The notes beneath the pieces were generated by a model. That model saw nothing but the letters and a program-made list of their open reading frames with translations, searched no databases and had not been told where the DNA came from. Positions 1 through 12,300 of a stretch of DNA of 47,800 bases are shown here, in pieces. The stretch spans positions 1 to 47,800 of the forward strand of contig JALVXB010000011.1 of assembly GCA_027023025.1 (NCBI GenBank), in the 5' to 3' direction. This DNA comes from Caldisericaceae bacterium (GTDB taxonomy: Bacteria > Caldisericota > Caldisericia > Caldisericales > Caldisericaceae). A program made the translations under genes and the position numbers. The first letter of the stretch is position 1, and the number at the start of each line of letters is the position of its first letter.

Positions 1-1428
1 GGAGGTAAACAATACTGCAGCACACAAACTGAGTATTATCACGAGGGCAAAACGGGAATTGTGTTTGTACATCTCTTCACTGCCTTTTATCAAAATAGAA
101 GGAGGGTTTTTAAGCATTCTTGAGACAGCTATAAATATTGCAAATGCGATAGAAACAAAAATTATTGCAAATGCGACAACAATTGTAAAAGCCGAAAGTT
201 TAAGAGGTAATGTCCAGGAAAGCGTAGTCTCTGTAAGATTAATGACGATATATCCAAGTTTAGTATACTTTTCTATGTATGGAATAGAAATTTTAACAAT
301 TACTGTAGCAGCTACAAAAGCAATGATGTAATACTTAGTTGCATTTACTGTTTTACTTAAAGCAATACCTTTGACGGTTTCTCCGAGTGCCCTTTTAATA
401 CCTATCTCCCTTCTCCTCAGCATAAGTTCTAATAATAGAAATTCGATCATAGTAAACAAGGCAACAATAATTGTAAGTATAGACACAAAAGCAAGTGTTT
501 TTATCCTACTGTATCGTATTTGTGCACCAAAGCTATACTTCATGTAATCAGAAAGAGAAGATAGAAGGTATGGATAGTCTTTGCCAAGGATTTCCTTGAT
601 TTTTCTCATTAAATAGTTATACTTGCCTTTCTGCGGAATAATGAATAAGTTGTTAAATTTATCCAGGTTAAAATTATTATTAGCGTATTTCGACTTTACA
701 TAAGGGTCGTACGGTATAAAAAATCCACCAGATAAATCGCCCATAAACGGCAGTGAAAGATTGTACTTTGGATTATTTAGTTTATCACTTAAAACACCTA
801 CTATTTTGTATTGCACCTGCTTACCTGACTCGTTAACAATAATCGACTTTCCTATGGAATTTATCGTGCCAAACAACGCCCTGCTCATCTCACTTGAAAG
901 AATGCAAACATTTTGCCCGTCTGATTTGTTAAAGTACCTCCCGTATGCAAGCAAAGGATGCAGGGCGTTAAGGAAGTCCGCAGGAATGGGCGAAGCCTTT
1001 ATCTCTTTGCTGCATACTTTTGTATACCAGAAAAACTGCTCATCTTTTACAACATTAAAAAGGTAAGCGGCTTTTATGCCTTTCAATTTTTCAATTTCTT
1101 TTATTTCATTGTTTGTAAGTGATAGTTCCAATTCCTTTTTGCTTTTCTTATAGTCAGGAGGCGGGTTATACATCTCTTCTGCCACTGCTAAAATAGTATG
1201 GTCAATTCTGTTAATATCTCTGGCAAGTTTATCTAAATCAGAAGATAGAGGGGAACTATTTCCTTCCGTAAACAAACCAATTGTTATAAAATTCGACATC
1301 GGAGCTTTATATGTATAAGATTGTAATTCACTTTTAAGACTAAGGTATTGAACTAAAGTGAAAAGTATTGTAACAGAGGATAATACAAGAACCAAGAAAA
1401 TGATAATGCCTTTATATTTATTTTTCAC
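1..1428 (-). CDS. MacB/FtsX-type ABC transporter permease (partial, 3' end outside window)
   Basis: The frame reads from a GTG at 1428 without a stop to base 1, so the C-terminus lies outside the window. The start is set by an AGGAGG six bases upstream. The product has an N-terminal membrane segment, then a roughly 270-residue periplasm/outside domain of the MacB_PCD kind, then a second membrane segment followed by the motif RRREIGIKRALGET (about 400-360 on the DNA). That motif is the hallmark of FtsX/MacB permeases, and two more membrane segments follow. Such permeases work with an ATPase in mechanotransmission or in export of peptides and lipoproteins; no ATPase gene is visible, but it may lie beyond the edge. 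The gene sits 38 bases behind a secreted cysteine-rich peptide gene on the same strand, so the two are probably one operon. Family is clear; substrate is inference. Confidence 0.8.
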   Translation of the reverse strand, partial: MKNKYKGIIIFLVLVLSSVTILFTLVQYLSLKSELQSYTYKAPMSNFITIGLFTEGNSSPLSSDLDKLARDINRIDHTILAVAEEMYNPPPDYKKSKKELELSLTNNEIKEIEKLKGIKAAYLFNVVKDEQFFWYTKVCSKEIKASPIPADFLNALHPLLAYGRYFNKSDGQNVCILSSEMSRALFGTINSIGKSIIVNESGKQVQYKIVGVLSDKLNNPKYNLSLPFMGDLSGGFFIPYDPYVKSKYANNNFNLDKFNNLFIIPQKGKYNYLMRKIKEILGKDYPYLLSSLSDYMKYSFGAQIRYSRIKTLAFVSILTIIVALFTMIEFLLLELMLRRREIGIKRALGETVKGIALSKTVNATKYYIIAFVAATVIVKISIPYIEKYTKLGYIVINLTETTLSWTLPLKLSAFTIVVAFAIIFVSIAFAIFIAVSRMLKNPPSILIKGSEEMYKHNSRFALVIILSLCAAVLFTS

Positions 1429-1466
1429 GCTCCGCCTCCTAACTCATCGTACTCAAATTAGTTAGA

Positions 1467-1724
1467 TTAGCAGCCTGCAATACAGGGGCCTACTTGATAA
1501 CCGTCACAGCTTCCCGCACCTGAGAGTCCAGGAGCCCCTATGCACATACCTGCATACGGTTCAGCACCAGGCACTCCCGGAGAAATTACGCAGGGGACGC
1601 AATACGAACACACACTTCCCGCAGGATAACAGGTTCTGGTGTATGCCGACGCTGGATTCAGCAAAGCGAGGATTATTAATCTAAAAATCACAATAACAAC
1701 ATTTGGTAATAATTTTTCACGCAT
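1467..1724 (-). CDS. Small secreted cysteine-rich peptide (85 aa), unknown function
   Basis: The open frame is longer, but the start is best placed at the ATG at 1724, because AAGGAAAGG lies just upstream. The peptide then begins MREKLLPNVVIVIF, a basic start and hydrophobic core ending in an Ala-Ser-Ala signal-peptidase-like site. The predicted mature part is about 55 residues, rich in Gly and Pro, and carries eight cysteines, with spacing C-x6-C-x2-C-x2-C-x15-C-x11-C-x7-C-x3-C. It ends on the last cysteine. Eight cysteines suit four disulfides or modified thioether/metal sites. I do not recognise the family. The ABC permease gene begins 38 bases downstream on the same strand, which suggests export of, signalling by, or immunity to this peptide. 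That role is inference only. Confidence 0.6.
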   Translation of the reverse strand: MREKLLPNVVIVIFRLIILALLNPASAYTRTCYPAGSVCSYCVPCVISPGVPGAEPYAGMCIGAPGLSGAGSCDGYQVGPCIAGC

Positions 1725-2272
1725 TGCACCTTTCCTTTTGTCTGATATATAGCATAAAATCACTTTCACAATTTTATGATAAGAACCTCTGTAAAAAATG
1801 TCAAGTATTTTTGCAAAAAAAACATAAGAATTATGAAACAGAAAGATCCAATCCTCGTAAAGCAGTGGCTGCACACTTTGCTGCACATAACGAGAAAAGC
1901 CAATTCTTTACGGATACAAACGCTCAACGCCCGATAAACAGATATGATAAATTTCGCAAAATAATGTAATTTATGAATTTTGTCTGTCGAGATAAATTAC
2001 ACTAATATTTGTGTTTTATGGAAACTTTATATTTACTCAGATAATCTCACATAAAAGTAGCTTCAGCAAGCAATTTAAAAGAATACCTGAAATTTAAGAT
2101 AGAAAAAACTTCGCCGAGTTTTTATTAAAGTGTAGATTTTGCCAAAGTGCAAAGATATTCGCAAACTTTCTGCAAGCCAATCGTCGAGCTAACCTTAAAT
2201 ATGTTTCTCGCAAAAACCTTTCAGAGTAAACAGTAAATAAGTACAAAGCACTAACTTTTCCGATACAGCCCG
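1725..2272. other. Intergenic region without a supported gene
   Basis: About 550 AT-rich bases separate the cysteine-rich peptide gene from the end of the methyltransferase gene. Short frames here have no Shine-Dalgarno site or recognisable product. One AT-rich hairpin (AAAAACT, six-base loop, AGTTTTT, 2104-2123) is visible but weak. The promoter of the peptide operon should lie at the left end of this stretch; I see no convincing -35/-10 pair. Confidence 0.5.
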
Positions 2273-3109
2273 TTAAGTTTTCTCTCCTACATAAACGATC
2301 ATGCGGACGAACATTTCCCTGACGGGCGTGCGCAGCAAAAACTTTAAACTGTTTTTTAAAGGTATAAGTTTATAAAGGCGAGTTTCAAACGGATTTCTAT
2401 TTTTCATAATGTCCTCAAAACGCTTTACGGTCATTCGGTTTATGTAAGTAATGTGCTCTTCTCCATTTACCATGCCAAAGCGCAGGTTCACCCGTTTTTC
2501 GTACGAAGGCGTACTTTTAGCAAGCGTTTTATACGCTGCAATGAGAGTTTTCTCCGGAAAAAGTATGTGTACATAAGGAATGCCGATTAAGTCGGAAAGG
2601 TGTGCGCCGTAAGGGTGGTAATACGGCGGGGAATTTATAAACACTTTACCGCCTTTTCTCAATACTCTGTAAACTTCTTTAAGCACTGCTTCGGGACGGG
2701 CAAGATGCTCAAACACATCGTTCATTACGCACACATCGAAAGAATTATCAGGGAAGTCAGTTTTCTCCGCATTTTGCACAATAAATTGGACATTCTGAGC
2801 GCCTTTTTCCTTTGCAAACTCGTTTGCCTGCTCAATAAATCCTTCTTCTATGTCTATTCCGACGACGGTCTTTGCACCGTTCAGCGCATAAAAAACGCTT
2901 TTCCCGCCGCCGCCCGCGCCGACATCAAGGACTTTTTTGCCGCTAATTTCTTTAAGCAGGTTAAACTCAGGGGCATAGTACCAGGGAATTTTTGCAGATT
3001 GTTCGAATTCCCACTGAGCAAATGTTTTTATACCTTTATCTTCAAGATTAAACGGATGTATGGGCGTTTTGAAAAATTTATTTAAGAATATCAGTGTTTT
3101 CTCAAGCAT
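2273..3109 (-). CDS. Class I SAM-dependent methyltransferase (Methyltransf_11 type)
   Basis: The 278-residue cytosolic protein has the Rossmann-type methyltransferase core. Motif I is LDVGAGGGG at residues 61-69, the acidic residue that holds the SAM ribose is in VVGIDIEEG (about 82-90), motif II is FDVCVMNDVFEHL, and motif III is VLRKGGKVFINSPP. The C-terminal 100 residues vary in this family and probably hold the substrate site; they do not show me what is methylated. The ATG start is supported by GGGAGA seven bases upstream. The gene lies downstream of the giant surface-protein gene but beyond its terminator, so it is probably transcribed alone. A role in modifying an envelope sugar or lipid would fit the context but is not shown by the sequence. 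Confidence 0.85.
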   Translation of the reverse strand: MLEKTLIFLNKFFKTPIHPFNLEDKGIKTFAQWEFEQSAKIPWYYAPEFNLLKEISGKKVLDVGAGGGGKSVFYALNGAKTVVGIDIEEGFIEQANEFAKEKGAQNVQFIVQNAEKTDFPDNSFDVCVMNDVFEHLARPEAVLKEVYRVLRKGGKVFINSPPYYHPYGAHLSDLIGIPYVHILFPEKTLIAAYKTLAKSTPSYEKRVNLRFGMVNGEEHITYINRMTVKRFEDIMKNRNPFETRLYKLIPLKNSLKFLLRTPVREMFVRMIVYVGEKT

Positions 3110-3282
3110 CTATTGTCTCCCTTTTAAAATTATGCCCCAGCCCTTCCTCGTGCCTCGTCTGTCTTACTCCTGACGGAGATAAAGACTCAAAGGCCTGTAT
3201 AGAGGACAGGGCCAGGGTATATGGATTATATGAATGCCGAAAATTTTGTCAAGTAGAGGGCCTTAATGCAAAAATACCCTGC

Positions 3283-3321
3283 AAAAATAAAAAGAGGCAC
3301 CCCTTTTGAGAGTACCTCTTG
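3283..3321 (-). terminator. Intrinsic terminator of the giant surface-protein gene
   Basis: Read on the minus strand, AAGAGGTACTC pairs with GGGTGCCTCTT (11 bp with G-U wobbles) across a short A-rich loop and runs directly into TTTTTATTTTT. It begins 22 bases after the stop codon at 3344. Confidence 0.85.
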
Positions 3322-3343
3322 AGAAACCAACCAAGCGTTTGGG

Positions 3344-6300
3344 CTACGGAGTACCCTTATTTATGATTCTTACATTGAGTTTACGCTTGGACGGGTCTTT
3401 GCCGTTTATCATTCCGTCAACAGGGACGATTGCCGCGACTGTGCTGCTAACAGTCGGGAATATAATCTTCGACTTCGTAGACGCAAGATAAACAGGAATT
3501 GCCTTGCTCGTCGTCGTGATGTTGATTGGCGCTCTGATTGCATTTGTTACGATGTGGGGGACTGCCGCCTCGATAATGTATCTGTATGCCCAATAATCTT
3601 TTTTTACATCCGGGAAAGGAGACCTTACAAGCGATAGTGCACCAACCTGAGGCACATCTTCTCGGTAGAGTGCCCTGTCCAGCATCGTGACAAACTCGGC
3701 TCTGCTTACCTTGTTGTTCGGGCGGAATGTGTGGTCTTTATATCCCTGCAATAGCCCTGCCTTTACTGCCGTGTAAACGAAACCGTTGAACCAGTCAGAA
3801 GGTTTTACATCCGTAAAGAGTTCTTCCTGGGGTGTTTCCGGTTTTAGCCCGCGCATTCTCACAAGAATGGTTGCTATCTCGGCACGGGTTGCAGGTTTGT
3901 TCGGGTTAAACTGTTTGCCGCTTCCAAACATAAGCTTTTCTTCGTACGCCTTTTCGATAAAGTTAAAATACCAACTGGACTTTGAAACATCCTTGAACGG
4001 CAGCAGACTGCCAGATACTTTTGCAGCATCAAAGCCAAGTGCCCTGATCAGCATCGTTGCAACCTCTGCGCGCGTTACAGTTCTCCCGGGATTAAACATA
4101 CCGTCCGGGTAGCCTATTATGAAGTTCTGGTGGTACACATCCAGCACGACTTTACAGTTCATCGCTTTGACCTGCCGCGAAAGGTTTGAAGTAGTGCCTT
4201 TTTTGTCTTTCACCGAAATCTCAACGGTATAAACACCTTCTTTTGTATATGTGTGCATAAGCGTGGTGAACTTACCGCTTTCTTTGCCCGCTACTACATT
4301 CGTCCCGTCACCAAAGTTCACGGTATAGTTATACGGAGGAACGCCGCCTGTAAATGTAAATACGAATTTAGACTGTGAGCCAATGCAGATCTTTTCAGGC
4401 GGGTTAATCGTGATATTAATTGGATTTGGTTTTTCTGGCTTTGGTTTGGGTTGGGGCGGCGGGCACGGTGCAAATATCGTGTTATAAACTGTATTTGTCG
4501 CAACTGGTTCAGGTGTCTGGTCTGAACTTATGTAAGTGGTATTTGCAATAGGAGTTGAGCCTCCAACTGTCGTCCTTACTCTCACCTTAAACGATACATG
4601 CCCTGTTTCTCCTGGATGGACTACCGGGATAATCCAGGTAATTGTTCTGCTTGCAGGGTCGTAAGTCCCGCCGTTATAGATAATTAAGGAGTTTTCGTCA
4701 AGGTTCGTATCCAGAGTATCTGTTATCTTCACATTCGTTGCGTCGAGGTTGCCTGCATTGCCGTAGTAGTTTACATAGGTAAGCCAGGTGCCCGGAGCAA
4801 CTGTGCCTTCAGGAGAAACGACCTTTCTCTGGTATACATGCTCTGGATCCCAGAATTTAGGCGCTTTTACTTCAAACTCTGCACTTGCAGAAACAGGATC
4901 CGTTTCAATTGAGTTAATCGTTACCGTATTGTGGACAATTGTTCCAAGCGGCGTGTCGTCGTTTATCTTTACAATCACCGTAATACTACCGCTCTCGCCT
5001 GCATTAAGCACAGGGATTGTCCAGGTGTTGTTGCCTGATGAAGGCTGCGGGTTTGCAAAGTAGAAAGAAACATCACTCTGGTAGGACTCAGTAATTGCCA
5101 CATTTGTTGCAGGTGCATTGCCGACATTTCTGTAATTAATTGCATATATCATCAGTTTTCCAGGCGCACCGTACTGTGGATAAACTGCTTTGTCTATCTG
5201 GAGTATCGGTTTTCCACCGACAGTTGTTTCCTGAATTGCCGGAACGCGCTGCACCTCTGCAGAATCCGCATACGCCGTATTGGTAATTACCGTTCCGTCA
5301 GGAAGCGAGCCAGCAGTCTTCACTACGAGCTGTACCACGACTGTATGGCCTTCTTCAAGAACATCCGGATTTGGCGTGTATGTCACCGTGCCGCTTCCTC
5401 CAACTGGCGGAGCATTGATCGTGCCCGTTGCACCGCTCACGAAGCTCGCAGAAACAAATGTCGTGTTTGCAGGAACTGTGTCGGTTATAACAAACTCCGT
5501 TGCGTTCATATTACCTGTATTTGTTACGGTAATAGTATATGTGATGTTGTCTCCTGCCTGCACAGGGTCAGGACTGTCCGTTTTCGTAATTTCAAGTTTC
5601 GGGCCTGAGCCTACAGTCGTTGTTTCAGAGTCAGAAACAGGAGAAACTTCGTCAGAGCGGACACTCGCTGTATTGTCAATTGTAGTTCCATTCGGAAGAG
5701 GAGAATTCGTTTTTACCACAAGCTGCACGACAGCACTGTTTCCTACATCAAGCGTTCCACTTAGCGTCCACTGGACATCGCCCGTGTTTCCTGCACCCGG
5801 GTCCGTAATCATGCCCGTTGCACCGCTCACAAAGCTCGCAGAAACAAATGTCGTGTTCGCAGGAACTGTGTCGGTTATAACGACATTATGTGCATTCATA
5901 TTGCCCGTGTTTGAAACTGTAATCTGATATGTAATATTGTCTCCTGCCTGCACAGGGTCGGTCAAATCTTTTTTGTCTATCGTAAGCACCGGTGCGGAAT
6001 GGACGGTGACATCTTTTGTTGCAGTTACGCCCTGCTGGTCTTCAGCACAAACGACTTTTGCTTCGTTGTGCACCACAGTGTTGTTGTCAGTCGGAACATC
6101 TACTTTTACGATAAGTTCCACTGCAAACTCTTCACTGGGTGCAAGCGCACCGCTCAATGTCCACTTCACTGTGCCTGTTCCACCCTGGCTGGACGCATCT
6201 ATCGTACCGCTCTTTGATATGAAGCGTGCTGAAACAAATGTCGTATGAGCAGGCACCACATCGGTAATTACGACTGTCGTTGCATCTGCATTGCCAATGT

Positions 6301-9300
6301 TTCCTGCGGTAATTGTGTACACAATATTATCGCCCGCATCTACAGTGGACTGCGAGGATGCTTTTGTAAGTGTAAGCGTTGGGGCAGAGCCTACTGTCGT
6401 TTGTGCTGTTGCCTGCTGGGTATTCGTCTGGTCAGAGTCTATCGTTACTGCATTTGTAATTACCGTGCCATTTGGAGTAGGCGACTTGATTTGAACTGTA
6501 ATCGTAATTGTATGGCGTTGCCCGTCATTTGCTACTGTGCCTATGCTCCACACATTGTTTGTGCCTGAGTCAGGTGCAGGGGTTGCAGAAACAAATGTCG
6601 TATTCTCGTCGTAACTCTCTGTTATCACGACACCTGTTGCATTCATATTTCCGTCGTTCCAGTATTCTATTGTATAGGTAATATTGTTTCCTGCTTGCGC
6701 AGAGGAAGGTGCAGTCTTTGTAATGTGGAGAGACGGTGCAGAGCCTATTGTAACATCCTTTTCTGCATCGTTAGATACGCCTTCCGCACAGGTAATGTGT
6801 GCCGTGTTTCTAATGACCGTACCGTTATCCAGAGGATTTGCAATCTTTACTTCAAAGGAAGCTGCGTGGTTAGTCCCGCCAGTCTGGAGCGTTCCGATAT
6901 CAAAGCGTATGTCGGTAACATTTGGATCGGTACCGTTACTATCTGCAACAGGCGTATAGTTCCAGGTGCTTCCGTTATCGTTTGAATAGGAAATACTTAC
7001 GCCTGATTCTGCACTTACACTGCCAACGACGAATGCTGTATTTTGAGGAATCTTGTCTGTAAGAACAGTGCTCGTTGCATTTTCGTTGCCCGTATTTGAG
7101 TAGTTGAGCGTGTATGTAATTGAGCCACCTGCCTCTGCAGGATCCGGATTTGCAGAAGCATCTTTGGTGAGGTTAAGAACCGGAGCAGAATGGACGGTTG
7201 TATTCTCGCTGTCCGTTGCAGGATTTGTCTGGTCAGAAGCAATCGTTGCAATGTCGTGCAAAACAGTACCGTTTACGACATTATTCGGAACATGTACTTT
7301 TACAGTAATAGTGCCGCTTGAATTCCCCGGAAGTCCGCTTGCAGTCCATACCCACTTATGGTTTGTAGTATCGTTTGTGAATGCAAACGAAACTGGCCCA
7401 CTTTCGCTGTGGCTGACAAGGGTTGCATCGGCTGTTCCAGAAGGGTTCAAAGGCAGGTTCAGCAAATTCGTGTAATCATCAGTTATTACGACATTTGTAG
7501 CATCTTCAGAGCCCGTATTTGCAAACTTAATTGTGTATATAACATCTGTTCCTGCTTCAACAGGGTCCGTATTATCAGACTTAGAAATGGTTAGTGCAGG
7601 AAGCGTTCCAACAGTCGTATCTTCGCTTGCACTTGCCTGAGGCGTTTCGTTGCTCGTCCCAATAACAGTATTGTGCAGAATAGTACCTGCTGCAGTATTA
7701 TCGTTTACTTTTACCGTAATTGTAATGTTCCCTGAACTTCCTGCTGGCAAATTGCCTATACTCCACACATTGTTTGTGCCTGAGTCTGGCGCAGGGGTTG
7801 CAGAAACAAATGTAACATCAGAAGGATATGTTTCCGTAATGATTACATTAGTAATGTCCATGGTGGAGTTGTTTGCGTACCTTATCGTATAGGTAAATTC
7901 GTTGCCCGCTTTAACAGGATCCTGGGAATCCGTTTTGCAAATATTTAGCTGAGGAACAGAACTTACGACATTCTGAACGACATCAGAATTTACAGACCCC
8001 ATCTGGTCTGAGTCAACAGTCGCACTATTCTGGATAATCGTATTGTCGTTAATAGGCGAATCCACCTTCACTGTAAAGTGAACGGTTACAGAACTACCTG
8101 CAGATACCGTGCCCACATTCCAGCTTACCGTGTTACTATTAACCGTCCCACCGTTATCCGCTGAAACGAAGATTGTGTACTGAGGGATGTCGTCCGTAAT
8201 TACGACATTTGTTGCATCCTGCTCTCCGCTGTTTGTCACTGTAATTGTGTATGTGATGTTTTCACCTGCACGCACCGGGTTCGGAGTGGAAGACTTCACT
8301 ATTGTAAGTATCGGTGCATGAACAGTCGTCTGTGCAGTTGCAAGCCCTGCATTGAAGGTATTGCCGCTTAAGTCTTCTCCGCTCACCTTCGCGCTGTTTT
8401 CAAGAACAGCCCCATTGCTTACATTCTTGTTTATCTTTACGGTGACTGTTTCCTGGATATTTCCGTTTGCAGGAACGGTAATGTTTGCAAATGTTACCGT
8501 GTTAGGCGCACTGAACAAGCCGCCTGACTGCCAGATAACGCCGTCGGGTAATGTATCCGTAATCGTTCCACTTACAAGGTCTTCGTTACCTGAATTTGTT
8601 ACGGTAATCGTGTATGTCAGCGTATCGCCCACATTTGCAGTTTGCAAATCAACCGTTTTTGTAATATAGATAACTGGCTTGTTAACTGTAACAAATGCTT
8701 TGCCTTCATTTGTTCCAATGTAGTTATTTGCCGCATCTCTGCCTTCTGCAATTGCCCTGTTTACATTAATCCCGTAAAGTGCGTCAGGTCCTCCCTTCGC
8801 TTTGAAGCGGACCCACAGTGTATCATTTGCACTGCCTGTTGCCCCGCCGTTATCGTCCGTTCCCTGGACCGTTGCATTCAGCGTATCCCATAGAAGCGTC
8901 GTGTCTTCTACAACAGGTTCTTTTGAAGTCCAGCTCGTTGGCGTAGAACCGTTTGTTAATGCATATTCTCCGCTTCCTGCAATATATATCCATCCCTGAG
9001 GCATAAAGTCGTGGACATTTACGCTGTGTGCATCAACGGGATTTTTATTGTCTACTTTCAGTGTAAAGGTGACCTCTTCGTTTGTTTCGACCTGAGTTTT
9101 ATCTGCGCTCTTCGTCATCTCTAACTTCGGGGAGCACACGCAAACATTTGCGCTCTCAGAAACATCGTCGAGGGCTGTTCCATTTTTGTCCGTATATGAA
9201 ACTGTTGCAGTGTCCTTATTTGCACACCCCAGGGCAGAGTCAGACGGCGTTGCCTGGAACTTCAGCCATAGCGTATCGTTTGCGCTGCCTGATGCAGTTG

Positions 9301-12300
9301 CCTGGTCGTCTGTTGGAAGCAGTGTTTCTGAAAGGTTCCAGTTAAGTGTAGTGGTACCGCTCGGGTCTGAAATCGCGCTGCCCCAATTGGAAGGCATTGC
9401 ACCGTTGTTTTTAACGAGGAATGAACTCCCTGAAACATAGTTCCAGCCGGATGGAAGCGCATCTGTAATATTGATGTTGTGCGCTTCAGCATAAGAATCG
9501 TGGTTTTCAACCTTTATCGTAAATGTTACGGCAGTCCCAACAGGAACAGTATCCACATCGGAAATTTTCTCTATGCTTAAAACAGGTTTATACACATCAA
9601 CTGACGCCTGAGCAGAACCTGAGCCGTCAGGGCCTGTTGCAGATACAGAACCGCTGTCTCTGTCAGTACCGCTTGCGGATGCCGTGTTCGTATTCTTGCC
9701 AAGTGCACCACTTGAAGAAACTTTTGCGGTGAATTCTATAACGAGCATATCCCCTGCGTCTATTTCTGCATCGTAGTTAAACGAGAGGTTCTGCCCGCTC
9801 ACAGACGGATCCGCAGTAGAGCTTCCGCCGCTCCAGTTTGCACTGGTGCTTCCTGAAACATATGTAAACCCGCTGGGCAATGTATCAGCTACATTTACGC
9901 TCAACGCATCAGCAACTTCGGATGTATTCTTAACAGTAATTTTGTAGCGCACCGTGTCACCAGGCTGAACCTGAGTAGTATTGCTCGTATTACCATTTAT
10001 AGAAACAACACTCTTGTTAATTATAAGCTCTGGTTTGTACACAAGTGCATCTGCTTCTGCATCGCTTGTGTCGATTGCGTCGCTTTCCACAAGATCGTTA
10101 CCTGCGGAATCTGTCGTTGCACTAATTTCCGCTTTGTTTGGAGCAAGTACGCCAGATGCAGAGCCTGGCGCGCTCGTCGTAACCTTTGCGTTAAACTGCA
10201 CAAATAGCGTGTCCTGATTTGCTCCGCTTGCTCCACCGTCATCGTCAGTTGCCTGGATTGTGGCATTTAAATCCCACTTTACGCCAGAACTACCAGAGGG
10301 CGTGGAGGATGCAGACGGGTCAGATGTGCTCGTCCATTGGGAAGGCACAGAGCCATTTGTAAGTGCATATTCAGAAGTATTGTTTACAATTTCAAAACCT
10401 GCTGGCAGCGTGTCAAACACATCTGTATTGTATATGTCGAGGCTGCCTTTATTTTCAACCTTTATTCTATAAGTAACAATGTCACCTGGCTGCAGTTTAA
10501 CAGGGTTTACTGCAGAATTTCCGTTTACTTCGACAATTTCTTTTGTAACCTTTATCGGAGTTGCCGTAATTTTTGTTGAAACAGTATTTGACTCCGTACC
10601 GGGAGCATTACAGCAGTTATCCGTAAATGTCGCGTGGTTTTCTATTGGGCTCGTTGCACCGCTTCCTACAAAAACTCTGAAGGAAACTGTTGTTTCTGCA
10701 CCTGCAGGGAATGCATTATCGTTTGAGCTGTCCGTACTCTGCCAGGTAATCGTATTGGTATTTGAATCAAAATTATGGCTCATCCAGGGATAAGCCGTCC
10801 CCCATCCTGGTGGCGGGCCATCGGTTATAGAAGAACTATCCACGATAAGGCCTGAGGGAAGCACATCAGTAATTGTAAAGTGCTTTGCCGCTCCATCGCC
10901 AGTATTTTTAACATGAATCATATAAAGAATGCTATCGCCAGGAGAAACATTTTGTTTGTCTGCCGTAATGTTTATTGAAACATTTGATTTTCTTACATGT
11001 GTCTGTGCAACCCAGCTGTTAGAAACAGTACCCGGCCAATGGGAATTTGAAGGATACGCGTGCTGGGAGTTTCCAGAACAGTCATAGCCAAGTAATCTTT
11101 GCCTGTTTACGGCGTTTGCATCCACCTCACTGCAATTTCCAAAATCCAACTTGAAGTCCACTTTTACAGTATCTCCGGGTGCAAGATTTACGCTGCTATT
11201 AAGAGTCCAGGTAAGTTTTGTATAATCAGTCCCGTTTACCGTTTCCGTTCCACTGGTAGGTTCTATTTGCTGAGTACTGTTATCAGGTAGCGTCACAACA
11301 GCAGAGTTTGCAACATAAGTCGTTCCAACAGGAATAAGGTCGTATATCTCAAGCGGACCGTATATCGTAGCAGCACCTTTTTTAAGCTCTCCATTGGAAA
11401 ACACAATTTCATACTGCACACTTGTATCACAGGTATCTACATTGGCTGGTACAGTTTGGGAGTAGTGCATATCCCAGGAACTGTAATGTGACCTGTTGCG
11501 AGCGTATAATGCCTGGCAAATTGGGCAATCCGCATTAAGCGTGCCGTTCCAGTAAGAAACAGTCGTCGCACTGCCCTTAAGATTGCTGCCATTAGATGCA
11601 ATGTCAGGAAGTGCGTCGCATCCAGTCCATACTTCAGAATAGTTGTATGCTTTATAATCTGTGCAGGTAGAATCTACGGTTGCAGTAATCTGTATTTTCA
11701 GAGTTTTACCCGGCGCTATTCCACTTCCAAGGTCTGCTTCTACATCGTTCCATACAAATATACCATTTGTGCTATCCGCACTATCCCAGGGGACGCTTGT
11801 CCAGCTTCCTCCATCGTAAGAATACTGAGCAGACACATAGTCAAGTGGATGCTGGTTTGCTCCCTTTAATACATCCGCAACATCTGTTTTTACAGTATCT
11901 AAGTCTCCGTTGTTCGTTATGTCAACTTCAAAAGTAACATTTGCACCAAGTTCTTTTGGGAAGTAATGCCAGTTAGAGTTATAAGAGCTACTGCCATTTA
12001 TAGAAACGACTTTCTTTACGACTAAGAGATTTGCATGTTTTAAGTCGATATTTGTTTCGTTTTCAACAGAATTTTCATTTACATCATCCACATCGCACGG
12101 TTTTGCAAATTCAAGGTGAGACTTTATCTTTTGATAGCCGTTTTTGAAAAATTCGCAGGAAGGATTTGTCTGAGAGTCGTCAGGCAATATGTTAAATGTA
12201 AGCACTATTTCATCACCAGGTGCTAAATCACTTAATTCGCTAATTTTATTATAATCCCACTTTAGCTCGTAACCGCCGCTGTAATTACCACTCGTTATAC

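Noticed and set aside
2104-2123. AT-rich hairpin in the left intergenic region
   Set aside because: Weak stem, not close to any gene end.
5280-5927. Long plus-strand open frames inside the giant gene (this one 215 codons)
   Set aside because: They lie opposite the DUF11 repeats and have low-complexity Ser/Thr/Val sequence caused by codon bias on the other strand; no ribosome sites.
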